Virus record (IMG/VR): IMGVR_UViG_3300037193_001246
Coordinates: 1-33,635 of that record
Source of the DNA: a virus
DNA: 33,635 nt
Reading direction: 5' to 3' (one strand)
A model generated the notes under the pieces. The model saw nothing but the letters and a program-made list of their open reading frames with translations. It ran no database searches and had not been told where the DNA came from. Made by a program: the position numbers and the translations under genes. Shown here one piece after another: positions 21,417-29,847 of this stretch. Positions within the stretch are counted from its first letter, which is position 1; every line of letters starts with the position of its first letter.

Positions 21417-22049
21417 CTAGATCATCCCACGCCTTGCACGCGGAAGGGGAACGAACTCACCGTGGACCGGCTCAGTCAGCTCGGAGACAGCCTCGGCGAC
21501 GAGCTCCTCGAACTGCTTGTCGTAGGAGGCGGCGACCTGGAGGTTCTGATCGTCGCGGTGGGCTTCTGCTGCAGCACCGAAGACGAGGGCCTCGTGGTAG
21601 CGGTTGGGGATGATCGGGATGTCGCCGTCGTCCTCGAGCTCGTCAGCCGGCTCGTAGTACCAGACGCGGAGGGTGACGGCACGATCGGTCACCGGGTAGA
21701 GGCGCACAGTGTTGCCGGTGATGCGGAAGTGGGTCGAGGATCCAGACTCGTCGAAGTCCGGGAAGATGTCGGTGAGCGCGCGCCAGGTGAGGAGCGGCTC
21801 GAGGGTCTCGTCGTTGGCGATGTCGTGGACCTTGAGGACGGAGAAGACACCCTCAGGGAGGGGCTGGGCGTCGTCGCCGGAGGAGAAGGAGATGTCGGTC
21901 GTCGACACCTCGAGGTTGTAGCCGGTCCGCATGAGGAACTTGTGGTAGGCCGCGTTGATGTGACCGTTCCAGATGGTGTCGGAGGTCAGGACGTTGCCGA
22001 TGTCGCGGACGCGGTACTTCACTCGCTCGCGGATCTGGCCGAGGTTCAT
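21417..22049 (-). CDS. Tail adaptor-like protein, paralogue 1
   Basis: ATG 22049 overlaps the upstream stop as ATGA. This 210-aa protein has the shared family signature: M-N-L-G-x-I-R-x-R at the N-terminus, W-x-x-H-I-N-x-A-Y near 28-36, and a C-terminal RYHEALVFGAAAEAHRDDQN helix. The helical ends with a beta centre resemble short-tail head-tail adaptor proteins. It is the shortest of three copies in the operon. Confidence 0.75.
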   Translation of the reverse strand: MNLGQIRERVKYRVRDIGNVLTSDTIWNGHINAAYHKFLMRTGYNLEVSTTDISFSSGDDAQPLPEGVFSVLKVHDIANDETLEPLLTWRALTDIFPDFDESGSSTHFRITGNTVRLYPVTDRAVTLRVWYYEPADELEDDGDIPIIPNRYHEALVFGAAAEAHRDDQNLQVAASYDKQFEELVAEAVSELTEPVHGEFVPLPRARRGMI

Positions 22050-22384
22050 CCGTGGATGATCCTGAGCAGGCGGTCGTTAGGAGCGAGGACGTCAAGAAGG
22101 GGATCCTGCCCGAGCCCCTTGAACCAGTCGTTGAAGCCGGTGGATCCGAACTGCGGCTGCTGACCCATCTGCTGGTAGTAGCTCGGGTCGACGTTCAGGT
22201 CAGGCCGGTTCTTGAAGAAGTGGAACAGGAACTGGTTGTAGCCCATCTGGGGGTTGCGCCGCTTGCGCCGCTGGAGGTCATCCCACCAGACAGGGACGCC
22301 GCCACCGGACGGCATAAGACCACCGGCACCGAGGGACCGGTTCATCCCGCCGCCCATCATGGCGCTGCCGCCACCGAGCAGCAT
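22046..22384 (-). CDS. Small Gly/Met-rich virion protein
   Basis: This 112-aa product starts at ATG 22384, overlapping the upstream TAA (TAATG). The first 30 residues are Gly and Met-rich and probably disordered; the rest has a basic helix (DDLQRRKRRN) and aromatic/Gln residues (YNQFLFHFF, YYQQMGQQPQF). It lies between two adaptor paralogues. No function can be assigned. Confidence 0.65.
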   Translation of the reverse strand: MLLGGGSAMMGGGMNRSLGAGGLMPSGGGVPVWWDDLQRRKRRNPQMGYNQFLFHFFKNRPDLNVDPSYYQQMGQQPQFGSTGFNDWFKGLGQDPLLDVLAPNDRLLRIIHG

Positions 22385-23100
22385 TAGTTCAGTCCCACGC
22401 CCCGGCGAGGCTCCTGCTGATCGAGAGTGCCGGAAGCCATACCGGCGAGCTTGGCAGCGCGCTCGTCCATCTGCAGCTGCAGGACGCCCTTGGGGTGGAG
22501 CTCCTTGAACGCCTGCTGCAGGATGCGGTTGAACTCCTCGTAGTAGGCGCCGGCCTGTTCGACGTTGCCGTCGTCGAGGTGAGCCTTGGCGACCGCTGCG
22601 GAGACGAGGGCGTCGTGGTAACGCGTGGGGAGGGGATCCGGTTCATCTGTGTCAGCGACCATCAGCGCTGGGTCTTGCTGCGCGTAGGAGATCCGGATGG
22701 TGTGGTCGATGTCACGCGGTGCCGGGAAGATGAAGATTTTCTCCCCAACGATCTGGTAGAAGATCGGCTCCGAGTCCTGGTGCTGCAGGAACAGCCACTC
22801 CCGGTACTTGATCTCGTCGGGGCGTGCGCCGATGTCGGGGGTGGGGAGGAGAGCTCGGTCCTGGGTCATGTCGTAGACATCGTTCAAGAACTCGAGCACG
22901 CCGATGTCGAGGTCGATGGAGTGGGTCCCTTGCGCCAGGGTCACCGACGTCTGGGTAAGGCGGAACGGCCAGCGTGCCGCCTGCCAGAACTCCCCCCACG
23001 CTGCGTTGATGTGCTCGTCCCAGGTGTCGTCCAGAACGAAGACGTTGTTGAGGTCACGGAACCGTCGCTTAGCGCGGGTCCTCATGGTCCCGAGATCCAT
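22384..23100 (-). CDS. Tail adaptor-like protein, paralogue 2
   Basis: ATG 23100 has TAGGAGG upstream; a longer frame to 23202 adds an unrelated Arg/Cys-rich leader and is rejected. The 238-aa product starts MDLGTMRTRAKRRFRD, has W-DEHINAAW near 27-35 and a C-terminal RYHDALVSAAVAKAHLDD helix, like the other two copies. The C-terminal 40 residues are unique (QLQMDERAAKLAGMASG). It is a probable component of the neck ring. Confidence 0.75.
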   Translation of the reverse strand: MDLGTMRTRAKRRFRDLNNVFVLDDTWDEHINAAWGEFWQAARWPFRLTQTSVTLAQGTHSIDLDIGVLEFLNDVYDMTQDRALLPTPDIGARPDEIKYREWLFLQHQDSEPIFYQIVGEKIFIFPAPRDIDHTIRISYAQQDPALMVADTDEPDPLPTRYHDALVSAAVAKAHLDDGNVEQAGAYYEEFNRILQQAFKELHPKGVLQLQMDERAAKLAGMASGTLDQQEPRRGVGLN

Positions 23101-23108
23101 CTGGCCTC

Positions 23109-23378
23109 CTAGACGGCAGAGTCGCCGACGACCAGGACGAACAACGTGTCGTCGGTCGCAGCGGCAACGTCCAAGGTGACGACGAGGGATGCCACAGCAC
23201 ACACGTCGCCGGTGGATAGCCCGCCGGCCGGGATCGACACAGCGGACTTCACCTTGCTGAACTTCGCCGACACGTCGATCGTGTCGCTCGTGTCGACGTT
23301 CTTCACGAGGTACAGGACGGTCTTCTCAGCCGACCCGGACTCGTATAGGACCGAAGCGTTAGCAGTTACGTCTGCCAT
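23109..23378 (-). CDS. Small beta-rich virion protein
   Basis: AAGGAGG precedes ATG 23378. The 89-aa product alternates hydrophobic strands (TVLYLVKNV, VVTLDVA, TLFVLVVG) with Thr/Ser/Asp loops, a compact beta sandwich. Similar small beta proteins follow the capsid gene, so this could be a decoration or tail-fibre-associated protein. The exact role is unknown. Confidence 0.65.
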   Translation of the reverse strand: MADVTANASVLYESGSAEKTVLYLVKNVDTSDTIDVSAKFSKVKSAVSIPAGGLSTGDVCAVASLVVTLDVAAATDDTLFVLVVGDSAV

Positions 23379-23389
23379 CTAAAGCCTCC

Positions 23390-23848
23390 TTACGGCTGCC
23401 GGTTCGGGTCTTCGCCAGGGACGACCCCGCCACCAGGGCCGGGGAGGTGACCTTCTGCTTGCTCGTCGCGGATCTCACGCCGCTCGTCTTCGATCTGAGG
23501 ATCGGCGGCGGTGGCCTGTGCGTTGCCGAGCGTTGCGGTCTCGCCGGTGGACGACTTCTTCTTCAACGCGTCGTCGTCAGCGGGATTGGGGGTGGGGCGT
23601 GTGTCGCGGTTGGCGTACTCAACGTCGTCGACGGCGAGGTTCTCATCGGACGCGATCGTGTTGTCGCCCTCGAAGGGCGTCTTCACGACCTTGAGCGACT
23701 CCACGCCGCCCAACATGTTGAACGTGACCTTCATCCCGCGCGCGGTGTGATCGACGCGCACGGAGTTCGGGTTACCCACCATCTCCACCTGCACGTTGTC
23801 GAGCTGGTCGTCGCGGGTGAACTCGGTGATGTTGTCTTCGTGTGCCAT
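23390..23848 (-). CDS. Virion-operon protein with disordered acidic tail
   Basis: The gene encodes 152 aa from ATG 23848, after CAGGAGGTAGGC. Residues 1-65 are beta-like (VQVEMVGNPNSVRVDH, MKVTFNMLGG); from about 80 it is Pro, Asp, Lys and Thr-rich and likely disordered. The function is unknown; it sits between adaptor paralogues 2 and 3. Confidence 0.65.
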   Translation of the reverse strand: MAHEDNITEFTRDDQLDNVQVEMVGNPNSVRVDHTARGMKVTFNMLGGVESLKVVKTPFEGDNTIASDENLAVDDVEYANRDTRPTPNPADDDALKKKSSTGETATLGNAQATAADPQIEDERREIRDEQAEGHLPGPGGGVVPGEDPNRQP

Positions 23849-23850
23849 GC

Positions 23851-24549
23851 CTACCTCCTGTCAGCCGATAGGCCCGTGTCCTCCAGCGGGAGGCTCGTAG
23901 CCGCCATCATGTTCACAGCTTCAGTTTGCCCCGGAATCAGTTCCGCAACCGCCTGGGCCACGATCTGGTCGAACTCCTTCTTGTACTTGTCGGCGGATTC
24001 GCGGTTCTGATCGTCCTCGTGGGCCTTAGCTACGGCACCGGTGACGATGGACTCCTGGTAGCGGAGGGGGATGACGGGGACATCGGCGTCGAGGGTGAGC
24101 TCCGGCGGGTCATCGAAGTAGTAGAAGCGCAGGGTGACCGAGGTGATCGGGGGCGGGACGAGGACGATGTCGGCCCCGACGACCTCCCAGAAGGCCGGCT
24201 GGCCGGGGGACTGGTTCTCCAGGTGGCGGCGCAGGCGCCAGGCCATGCCTCGGACGGGGAAGGGCTGGACGAGGGTGTCGTCGGTGATGTTGTAGATGTT
24301 CTCGAGGCCGGAGAGGACCTCAGCTGCATCGGGGGGGCCAGCGCCGAGGAGGGACTCCAGGTCGACGCGCCTGGTGCCTGCGTTGACGTCGAGGTCCTCG
24401 TAGGCGGTGGTGAAGGGCCAGCGCCCTGCACGGAGGAACTCACGGTAGGCGAAGTTCAGGTGCTCGTTCCACGTGGTTGTGCCGATGATGAGGCCACCGG
24501 TGTCACGGAAACGCTGCTGTGCGCGGTCTCGCAGTTGACCCAGGTTCAT
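23851..24549 (-). CDS. Tail adaptor-like protein, paralogue 3
   Basis: ATG 24549 is chosen because GGAGGT sits 5 bases upstream; the frame continues far upstream in unrelated Arg/Pro-rich sequence antisense-like to the tail gene. The 232-aa product shares MNLGQLRDRAQQRFRD, W-NEHLNFAY and RYQESIVTGAVAKAHEDDQN with the other copies. A central FYYFDDPPEL segment is typical of beta strands in this group. It is probably part of a connector ring below the portal. Confidence 0.78.
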   Translation of the reverse strand: MNLGQLRDRAQQRFRDTGGLIIGTTTWNEHLNFAYREFLRAGRWPFTTAYEDLDVNAGTRRVDLESLLGAGPPDAAEVLSGLENIYNITDDTLVQPFPVRGMAWRLRRHLENQSPGQPAFWEVVGADIVLVPPPITSVTLRFYYFDDPPELTLDADVPVIPLRYQESIVTGAVAKAHEDDQNRESADKYKKEFDQIVAQAVAELIPGQTEAVNMMAATSLPLEDTGLSADRR

Positions 24550-24569
24550 GTGACCTCCATTGTGAGGCG

Positions 24570-26051
24570 TTAGCCCGTTCTCAGCAAGTGTCCCTTTAGA
24601 ACTCCGACACGGATGGACTCGATGGATGGGGCCTCGACGGTGTTCGAGCCGGAGTCCATCTCGATGGTGATGTCGAGCTGGCCGTCCCGCTCCCGGAACA
24701 TAGAGGGGACCACGATCCGGCCCTGGGTGAGGTTGTTGGTCGTGCGGGTGACCCCGTTGACGGTGACCTCGCAGGACGAGGCGGTGTTGTAGGTCTTGCA
24801 GACGACATGGACCTCGCCGATCTCGATCTGCCGGCCGGAGTCGTCGTGGAAGGGCGGGGACTGGTAGCGGTAGGAGCGCTTGCGGTCCATGCCGGACTCG
24901 AGGGGGCGGAGGGTGCGGAGGGTGGCAGCGGCGCCGGAGGAGGGCTCGATCGCGGCGATGAGCAGGTGGGAGGACCGGTGCTTGTTGGCGACCAGGGCGA
25001 AGGCGGACTGGGCGGTGGTCCAGTCGGTGATCCGGAACCAGGCCTGGGTGCGGGTGTCGAAGATGTGGCCGGAGGGGGTGAACAGCCAGTTGTCGAGGTA
25101 GGCCAGGGAGCCGGGCTGGGAGACGAGCTCGTCGCCGACGTCGCCCCAGAGATCCTCCACGGAGATGGGCTCGGAGAGCTTGGTGAACTGGGCCCCGTCT
25201 GGGGTGGCGTAGACCCCATCGAGGATGGCCTGGAAGACGATGCCGGCGTCGGTCTCGCAGGGGATCTGGCGGGAAGCAGCGTGGCGGACGTTGCCCATCG
25301 AACGGATGATCGGGTCGGTGAGGTCGTCTTGGACGAGGAACCACGGCGCGCCTCGAGTGGCGACGAGGAGGTCGTTGGGGCGGAAGGGGTGCATGAAGGT
25401 GATGGTTGACAGGCGGTAGGACGAGGCCACCTCGATGAAGTTCGTGTCGCCGATGGTCTCGACGCCGGGGTTGGTGAACCAGATCTGGGAGAACTCCTCG
25501 GCGATGACGAGGCGGTCCTGGTGGACGCAGATAGGGCCGGTGAGGGTCGCGGTGGTCGTGGCGGTGGTGGTGATGGTTGGACGGGAGACGACGCCCGTGG
25601 AGTAGTGCACGCGCCACAGGCCCTTGTCGGAGCCGGTAGCACCGATCGTGAGGTAGATGTGCGGCTCGGTCTCGGCGGCGAGCTGGTAGGAGGCGAAGTA
25701 CGCCTGGGCGGAGTACTCACCGGTGAGGGTGAAGGTCTTGAGGGCGGACCAGGAGGTGGCGCCGGCGGACTCGTTCATGCGGTAGAGCTTCTGGGCTGTG
25801 CCGGTGTTGGTGATGAGGAAGTAGTCCGATCCGCCGACGTGGTCCTCGACCCAGATGGCGATGGGTTCTTCGTCCACGGAGATGCCGGTGTTGGTGAGGG
25901 TGGAGAACCTACCGAAGGCACGGAGGCCGCCTTGGGGGAGGGGGTAGCAATCCTCGAGGAGGGCCGCACCGTTCTGGGGAACCTGCCAGTCCTGGGAGGT
26001 CCACATGCCGCCTGAGAAGTCCGCCATCTCGACCCAGGTGTAGTGATGCAT
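24570..26051 (-). CDS. Tail nozzle / P22 gp10-like beta protein
   Basis: This 493-aa protein starts at ATG 26051 after GGGAGGG. It is beta-rich throughout. The segment CETDAGIVFQAILDGVYA followed by DGAQFTKLSEPI (about 265-300) is typical of the P22 gp10/nozzle superfamily, which closes the short tail. Repeated W-F and Thr-rich strands support a propeller or large sheet fold. It is probably the tail-tip hub. Confidence 0.75.
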   Translation of the reverse strand: MHHYTWVEMADFSGGMWTSQDWQVPQNGAALLEDCYPLPQGGLRAFGRFSTLTNTGISVDEEPIAIWVEDHVGGSDYFLITNTGTAQKLYRMNESAGATSWSALKTFTLTGEYSAQAYFASYQLAAETEPHIYLTIGATGSDKGLWRVHYSTGVVSRPTITTTATTTATLTGPICVHQDRLVIAEEFSQIWFTNPGVETIGDTNFIEVASSYRLSTITFMHPFRPNDLLVATRGAPWFLVQDDLTDPIIRSMGNVRHAASRQIPCETDAGIVFQAILDGVYATPDGAQFTKLSEPISVEDLWGDVGDELVSQPGSLAYLDNWLFTPSGHIFDTRTQAWFRITDWTTAQSAFALVANKHRSSHLLIAAIEPSSGAAATLRTLRPLESGMDRKRSYRYQSPPFHDDSGRQIEIGEVHVVCKTYNTASSCEVTVNGVTRTTNNLTQGRIVVPSMFRERDGQLDITIEMDSGSNTVEAPSIESIRVGVLKGHLLRTG

Positions 26052-26063
26052 CCTAGCCCTCCC

Positions 26064-27521
26064 TCATAGGTACGGTCTCATCTTAGGGGTTGATGAGGCA
26101 CCACCGACGAAACTGTTGGTCGCCCATGTGCCCGCACGGAAGAGGCGGGAGGTCACGCCGGAGAGGTCGTCGTTGGTGATCATCGCGACGGTGCCTTCCT
26201 GGTTCCACTCGCCGCCGTTGACGAACTGAGAAGTCTCTGCACGGGTGTGTTGCAGAACGATGGCCTGGTCGTAGAACACGGTGTCGTCGTTGTCGAAGCG
26301 TGAGCCGATCAGGTAGTCGGCAGCAGGGCTCATGGCAGGGCCGACGAACTCGGTAGACGTGGCGGTCCCGCTGCCCACGACCGTCCAGTCCGAGACGCGA
26401 TAGATGCGGGTGTCGCCTCCGCTCCCGACCTCGAAGGCGAGGTACGCGCTGTCGTCGGAGAACTGCAAGAGGTAGTCCACGTCGGAGGTAGCGACGGCAG
26501 CGGAGAGAGAGAAGACCTCAGCGCCGGACTCGCGATCGAACACCTTGTAGAAGTCGCTGCCACCGTCGAGTGCGAGTGCCAGCCACAGACCGTCTGAGGA
26601 GAAGCGGTATCGACGGATGTGGCCGGCTGAACCCATCACGTCGGCATGCGTGATCGTCTGCGTGGTGTCGGCGTCGCGGTCGTAGATCTTGAGGACGATC
26701 CCCGACACCGAATCCGGGACCAGGTAGGAGAAGTAGCGACTACCGTGCGGGACGTAGCGGAGACTCCTTGGCGCTGACGTGTAGGAGTACGGACCATCGA
26801 CATCCGACATCGTCCATGACGCTGCGGTGTCGCTGGACGTGTCGATCTCACAGAGGTAGAAGTCGTCAGGGGTCGGGGTGGTCTCAGTGCGCCAGGTGCA
26901 GAAGAGGTTCTTGTTCTCGTCCCAGGAGCCGATGGCGGGGCCGCTGCCGGAGTCGGTGATGGGGATGGCTGTAGCTGCGGTGGCTGTGAGAGCATCCTCG
27001 TCCAGCGTGAAGAACGACACACGGCCTGTCGCGCCGCCGGATGCGAACCGGCGCTTGATGGCGAAGAACGGACGGAAGAGCGTGCACTGACGGAGGTCGT
27101 TCATCGCCGCCTCGATCTCCATCAGGTCACGGGAGAGCTGCCAGCCGATCAGTTGCCCCCTCGAGTCGTAGGGGCGCGAGAACGGGACACGGAGCTTGCA
27201 CTCCGGGCAGCAGAGTTGGATAAGCCGGGTAACGCGCTGCTCGGCTTCCTGGAGGTTGCGGACCAGACGGTCGGCTTCGTCCTTGGGGGTGGCCCAGTCG
27301 CGGAAGGGGACGCGGAACCGGACGTCGGCGTAGTTCCCACCGAGGTCGTTGATCTGGGCGAAGCGCGCCTCGAGCTCCGTCCAGTCGCGGTTGATGAGTT
27401 CGGGGGTGAGCTCGAGATCTGCGAAGGGTGCGATGTAGGGGAAGCGGAAGGGCTCTTGGAAGATGGCCGCCCCGGACCGGGTACCTGGGACGGGCAGATA
27501 GCCGTCCGGGATGGCGGCCAT
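26064..27521 (-). CDS. Tail protein with beta-propeller domain
   Basis: The product has 485 aa; its ribosome site is weak (AAGAAGT) and it starts 3 bases after the upstream stop. Residues 1-160 include helices and a CCPEC pair near 104-108 that may bind metal. From about 165 onward, repeated strand units such as SSDGLWLALALDGG, FSDDSAYLAFEVGSG and MSPAADYLIGSR mark a WD40-like propeller. It probably forms an accessory tail or receptor-contact ring. Confidence 0.75.
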   Translation of the reverse strand: MAAIPDGYLPVPGTRSGAAIFQEPFRFPYIAPFADLELTPELINRDWTELEARFAQINDLGGNYADVRFRVPFRDWATPKDEADRLVRNLQEAEQRVTRLIQLCCPECKLRVPFSRPYDSRGQLIGWQLSRDLMEIEAAMNDLRQCTLFRPFFAIKRRFASGGATGRVSFFTLDEDALTATAATAIPITDSGSGPAIGSWDENKNLFCTWRTETTPTPDDFYLCEIDTSSDTAASWTMSDVDGPYSYTSAPRSLRYVPHGSRYFSYLVPDSVSGIVLKIYDRDADTTQTITHADVMGSAGHIRRYRFSSDGLWLALALDGGSDFYKVFDRESGAEVFSLSAAVATSDVDYLLQFSDDSAYLAFEVGSGGDTRIYRVSDWTVVGSGTATSTEFVGPAMSPAADYLIGSRFDNDDTVFYDQAIVLQHTRAETSQFVNGGEWNQEGTVAMITNDDLSGVTSRLFRAGTWATNSFVGGASSTPKMRPYL

Positions 27522-27524
27522 GTA

Positions 27525-27965
27525 CTACTTCTTGAAGATCGGGGAGTCCCCGTACCCCGCTTGACCGTGGAAGGTCTTACCGTCTTCGAGCTCTGTCTCT
27601 AGGCGCGTGTAGTGCTCGAGCATCGCCATGTAGACATCCTCGAACTTACGGGAGGCATCGCGCTCGCGTTCGGCGTCTTGGCGCTCGAGCTTGTCGATCG
27701 TCTCCACGTGGCCGGGGGTGTTGCGATCGAGCATCGCCATCTCCTGCTCGATCATGTCGACCTCGTGGGGGAGGAACCGCGCAACGAACTGGTTCTTCCA
27801 CCACACCTCGTACTGCAGGATGCGGCTGCGCTTGGGCCCACAGAACGCCCGGATCTCCAAGGAGGGGTCTCGTTCCTGAAGACGCCGGGCGATCTGTGGG
27901 ATGCGCGAGTCGATCCACGTCCCCTGGATGGGGACGAGCATCTCGGACCGGGAAGGCCCCTTCAT
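27525..27965 (-). CDS. Virion-operon protein with C-terminal coiled coil
   Basis: The ATG overlaps the upstream TGA (TGATG). The 146-aa product has an N-terminal alpha/beta part (residues 1-70, including FCGPKRSRILQYEVWW) and a charged helix at about 72-130 (DKLERQDAERERDASRKFED). The order portal-capsid-this-tail suggests a head-completion or neck protein. No motif is decisive. Confidence 0.65.
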   Translation of the reverse strand: MKGPSRSEMLVPIQGTWIDSRIPQIARRLQERDPSLEIRAFCGPKRSRILQYEVWWKNQFVARFLPHEVDMIEQEMAMLDRNTPGHVETIDKLERQDAERERDASRKFEDVYMAMLEHYTRLETELEDGKTFHGQAGYGDSPIFKK

Positions 27966-28204
27966 CAGATGACTCCGGCAACCAGAACGTTGGTCGGCCC
28001 AGTTGCCGTGGGCAGCGTGATGACGTTGTCTTCCCAGGTGATCAGCGCGGTGGCTCCAGTGGCGTCTGTCGCCGATGCGAAGTAGATCACCCGGAAGTCC
28101 GTGGTGAGCGTGTCGGCAGCTGTGGTGTCGTCAAGGACGTACACCCGCCAGTCGACCTTGGTGTTGACGGGGGAGCGGCTAGAGAGCGGGGTAGCCTCCG
28201 CCAC
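27965..28204 (-). CDS. Small beta-rich virion protein
   Basis: GTG 28204 overlaps the upstream TAG. The 79-aa product consists of beta strands (WRVYVLDDT, DFRVIYFA, ALITWEDNVITL) with Thr and Ala loops. It resembles small decoration or head-surface proteins downstream of the capsid. Assignment is by context. Confidence 0.65.
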   Translation of the reverse strand: MAEATPLSSRSPVNTKVDWRVYVLDDTTAADTLTTDFRVIYFASATDATGATALITWEDNVITLPTATGPTNVLVAGVI

Positions 28205-28488
28205 TAGTACCCCTTGATGCTCAGCCTGCCGGCGCGTGCTGTGCCGGCGAGCTGCAGAACGACGGTCGCCCACTCGCGCGGGACGGTGGAGTCGGCCTGC
28301 AAGACCTCGATCGCGACTGAGTCCGCTGCCACCGTGGAGGCATCCGTGAACGTCCAGTTCGCTTCCACGATCCTCTTGAAGCGCGTACGGATCGTGTCGC
28401 CGTCGGCCCAGCCGGAGGCGATGTCGTAGATGTCCTCGCGATACTTCCCGGCGGTGTTGGGGCTCCGGGAGTTCACTGTGATCGTCAT
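28204..28488 (-). CDS. Small beta-rich protein following the capsid
   Basis: ATG 28488 has AGGAGG 5 bases upstream; a longer frame into the capsid gene is rejected. The 94-aa product is predicted as a beta sandwich (FKRIVEANWTFTDA, SVAIEVLQADS, WATVVLQLAG). Its place directly after the capsid hairpin suits a head decoration protein. Confidence 0.68.
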   Translation of the reverse strand: MTITVNSRSPNTAGKYREDIYDIASGWADGDTIRTRFKRIVEANWTFTDASTVAADSVAIEVLQADSTVPREWATVVLQLAGTARAGRLSIKGY

Positions 28489-28509
28489 ATGTCCTCCTGA
28501 AGGGGAGAT

Positions 28510-28539
28510 CGGGGAAGGGGCGCTGAGGCCCCTCCCCCG
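28510..28539 (-). terminator. Strong hairpin after the capsid gene
   Basis: 28510-28521 pairs with 28528-28539 in a 12-bp stem with one A/C mismatch and a 6-base loop. It starts 12 bases past the capsid stop. It lacks a U-run, so it is probably a partial terminator or RNA stabiliser setting high capsid mRNA levels. Confidence 0.65.
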
Positions 28540-28550
28540 AAGCCTGGCCC

Positions 28551-29846
28551 CTACGCAGGCAGCTCCAGAACCACGCGGACGTGCGAGTTGCGGTTCGCGA
28601 CACCCAGCGTGTGCATCCCGAAGTAACGCGCTTCGTATGCCAGCTGGTTCGACGTCTTGAACAGCACCTTGCCGTCTTCCTGGTCCCACTGGAAGTCCTC
28701 AAGGACGAACCACAGGAGCTGCTTCCAGTTGACGCCGAACAGGTCCCGCCCAGGGCAGTACCGCTCGGCGATGAACGTCCCACGCGCCAGATCCAGACCG
28801 TCGAAGCCGGCGACGAGGCGACGCATCCGCCCGTCGAACCGCTTCTGTGCCTGGAGTTGGTTAGCGAGGGTGCGCCGCTGCTCGATCGGGCCGAGGAAGT
28901 CGGTGATCCCCTCTCCGTCACCGTCGGTGAGGACGGCGTCGAAGGCCTCGTCGATGATGATCTCCGAGATGGGGGTGGTTGTGGAACCGACCACCTGCGA
29001 CTGCCACAGCGGCTCGGTGGCAGAGGACAGACCGTGCACGGGGACCGTGTTGGTTCCGTCCGGCTTGTCACCGGTGTTGTCGTTGATCAGGACGCGCAGA
29101 CCGGGGAACTCGTTGTTGTAGTTCCCGTGGACGACGATCCAGTCGTTGTCCGCGACTCCGGTGGCATCGGAGACCGTGATCGTGCGCGCTGCGAAGTCCA
29201 GCGCTGTGATCTCCATGCCGTCGGTGGCTTCCGGGGTACCCGTCTGTTCGACGGATCCGTCAGCCGGGTCGATGGCGTCCAGCTTCATGCCGACGAAGAA
29301 GTAGCGCATCTCGCCGTCGGTGAGCGACTCGGCGACACCCGAACGGATGTTGTCGAGCGTGATCACGTTGCCGGCGGGGGCTCCTGCGACGTTGGCGATG
29401 ACGCCCGTACGAAGGGTCGTCGTGGAGTCGGTCTGCTGACGACCCTGGCCGTAGATCATCCGGCCGTACTGGTTCTTCAGGTCGACCTCAGCTCCGCGAG
29501 ACTCAGCGGACATGGCGTTGACGAACGCACCCATCGAGCTGCGCGAGGACGCGATGACCTCACGAGACAGCTTGATGGTGTGGATGACCGTCCGGGTACG
29601 TTCGCGAACGCTGTCGTACCCCTGGCGGTCGGGATCAGGCACGGTACCGAGCTCAGCACGGGCTCCGGTGGAGTTCGACCGGCGGACGTGCACGGCCCAG
29701 ACCGCTTCGCGGCCCTGGAAGTTCACTCGGTCAGCGCGCCGCGTAGCCTCCTGGAGAACGAAAGACGTCTCGTTGATGGCGTTGCGAAGGCCGACCTCGT
29801 AGAGCTCCTTCAGGGCGTCGTCGAAGTTGGTCCTCGACTGTGGCAC
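28551..29846 (-). CDS. Major capsid protein, HK97 fold
   Basis: GTG 29846 follows GGAGAGAGGAGCC. The 431-aa protein has the N-arm and spine helix (ALKELYEVGLRNAINETS), RVNFQGREAVW strands, an inserted beta domain at about 150-260 (NVITLDNIRSG..., ALDFAARTITVSDATG, WIVVHGNYNNE) and a C-terminal P-domain end with QLAYEARYFGMHTLGVANRN. Together with the upstream scaffold-like gene and portal this is a confident major capsid call. Confidence 0.88.
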   Translation of the reverse strand: MPQSRTNFDDALKELYEVGLRNAINETSFVLQEATRRADRVNFQGREAVWAVHVRRSNSTGARAELGTVPDPDRQGYDSVRERTRTVIHTIKLSREVIASSRSSMGAFVNAMSAESRGAEVDLKNQYGRMIYGQGRQQTDSTTTLRTGVIANVAGAPAGNVITLDNIRSGVAESLTDGEMRYFFVGMKLDAIDPADGSVEQTGTPEATDGMEITALDFAARTITVSDATGVADNDWIVVHGNYNNEFPGLRVLINDNTGDKPDGTNTVPVHGLSSATEPLWQSQVVGSTTTPISEIIIDEAFDAVLTDGDGEGITDFLGPIEQRRTLANQLQAQKRFDGRMRRLVAGFDGLDLARGTFIAERYCPGRDLFGVNWKQLLWFVLEDFQWDQEDGKVLFKTSNQLAYEARYFGMHTLGVANRNSHVRVVLELPA

Positions 29847-29847
29847 C

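Noticed and set aside
23851-25617. 588-aa minus-strand protein extending the third adaptor paralogue upstream
   Set aside because: The extra N-terminus is Arg/Pro/His-rich sequence in the shadow of the tail nozzle gene; a good ribosome site and family-type start exist at 24549.
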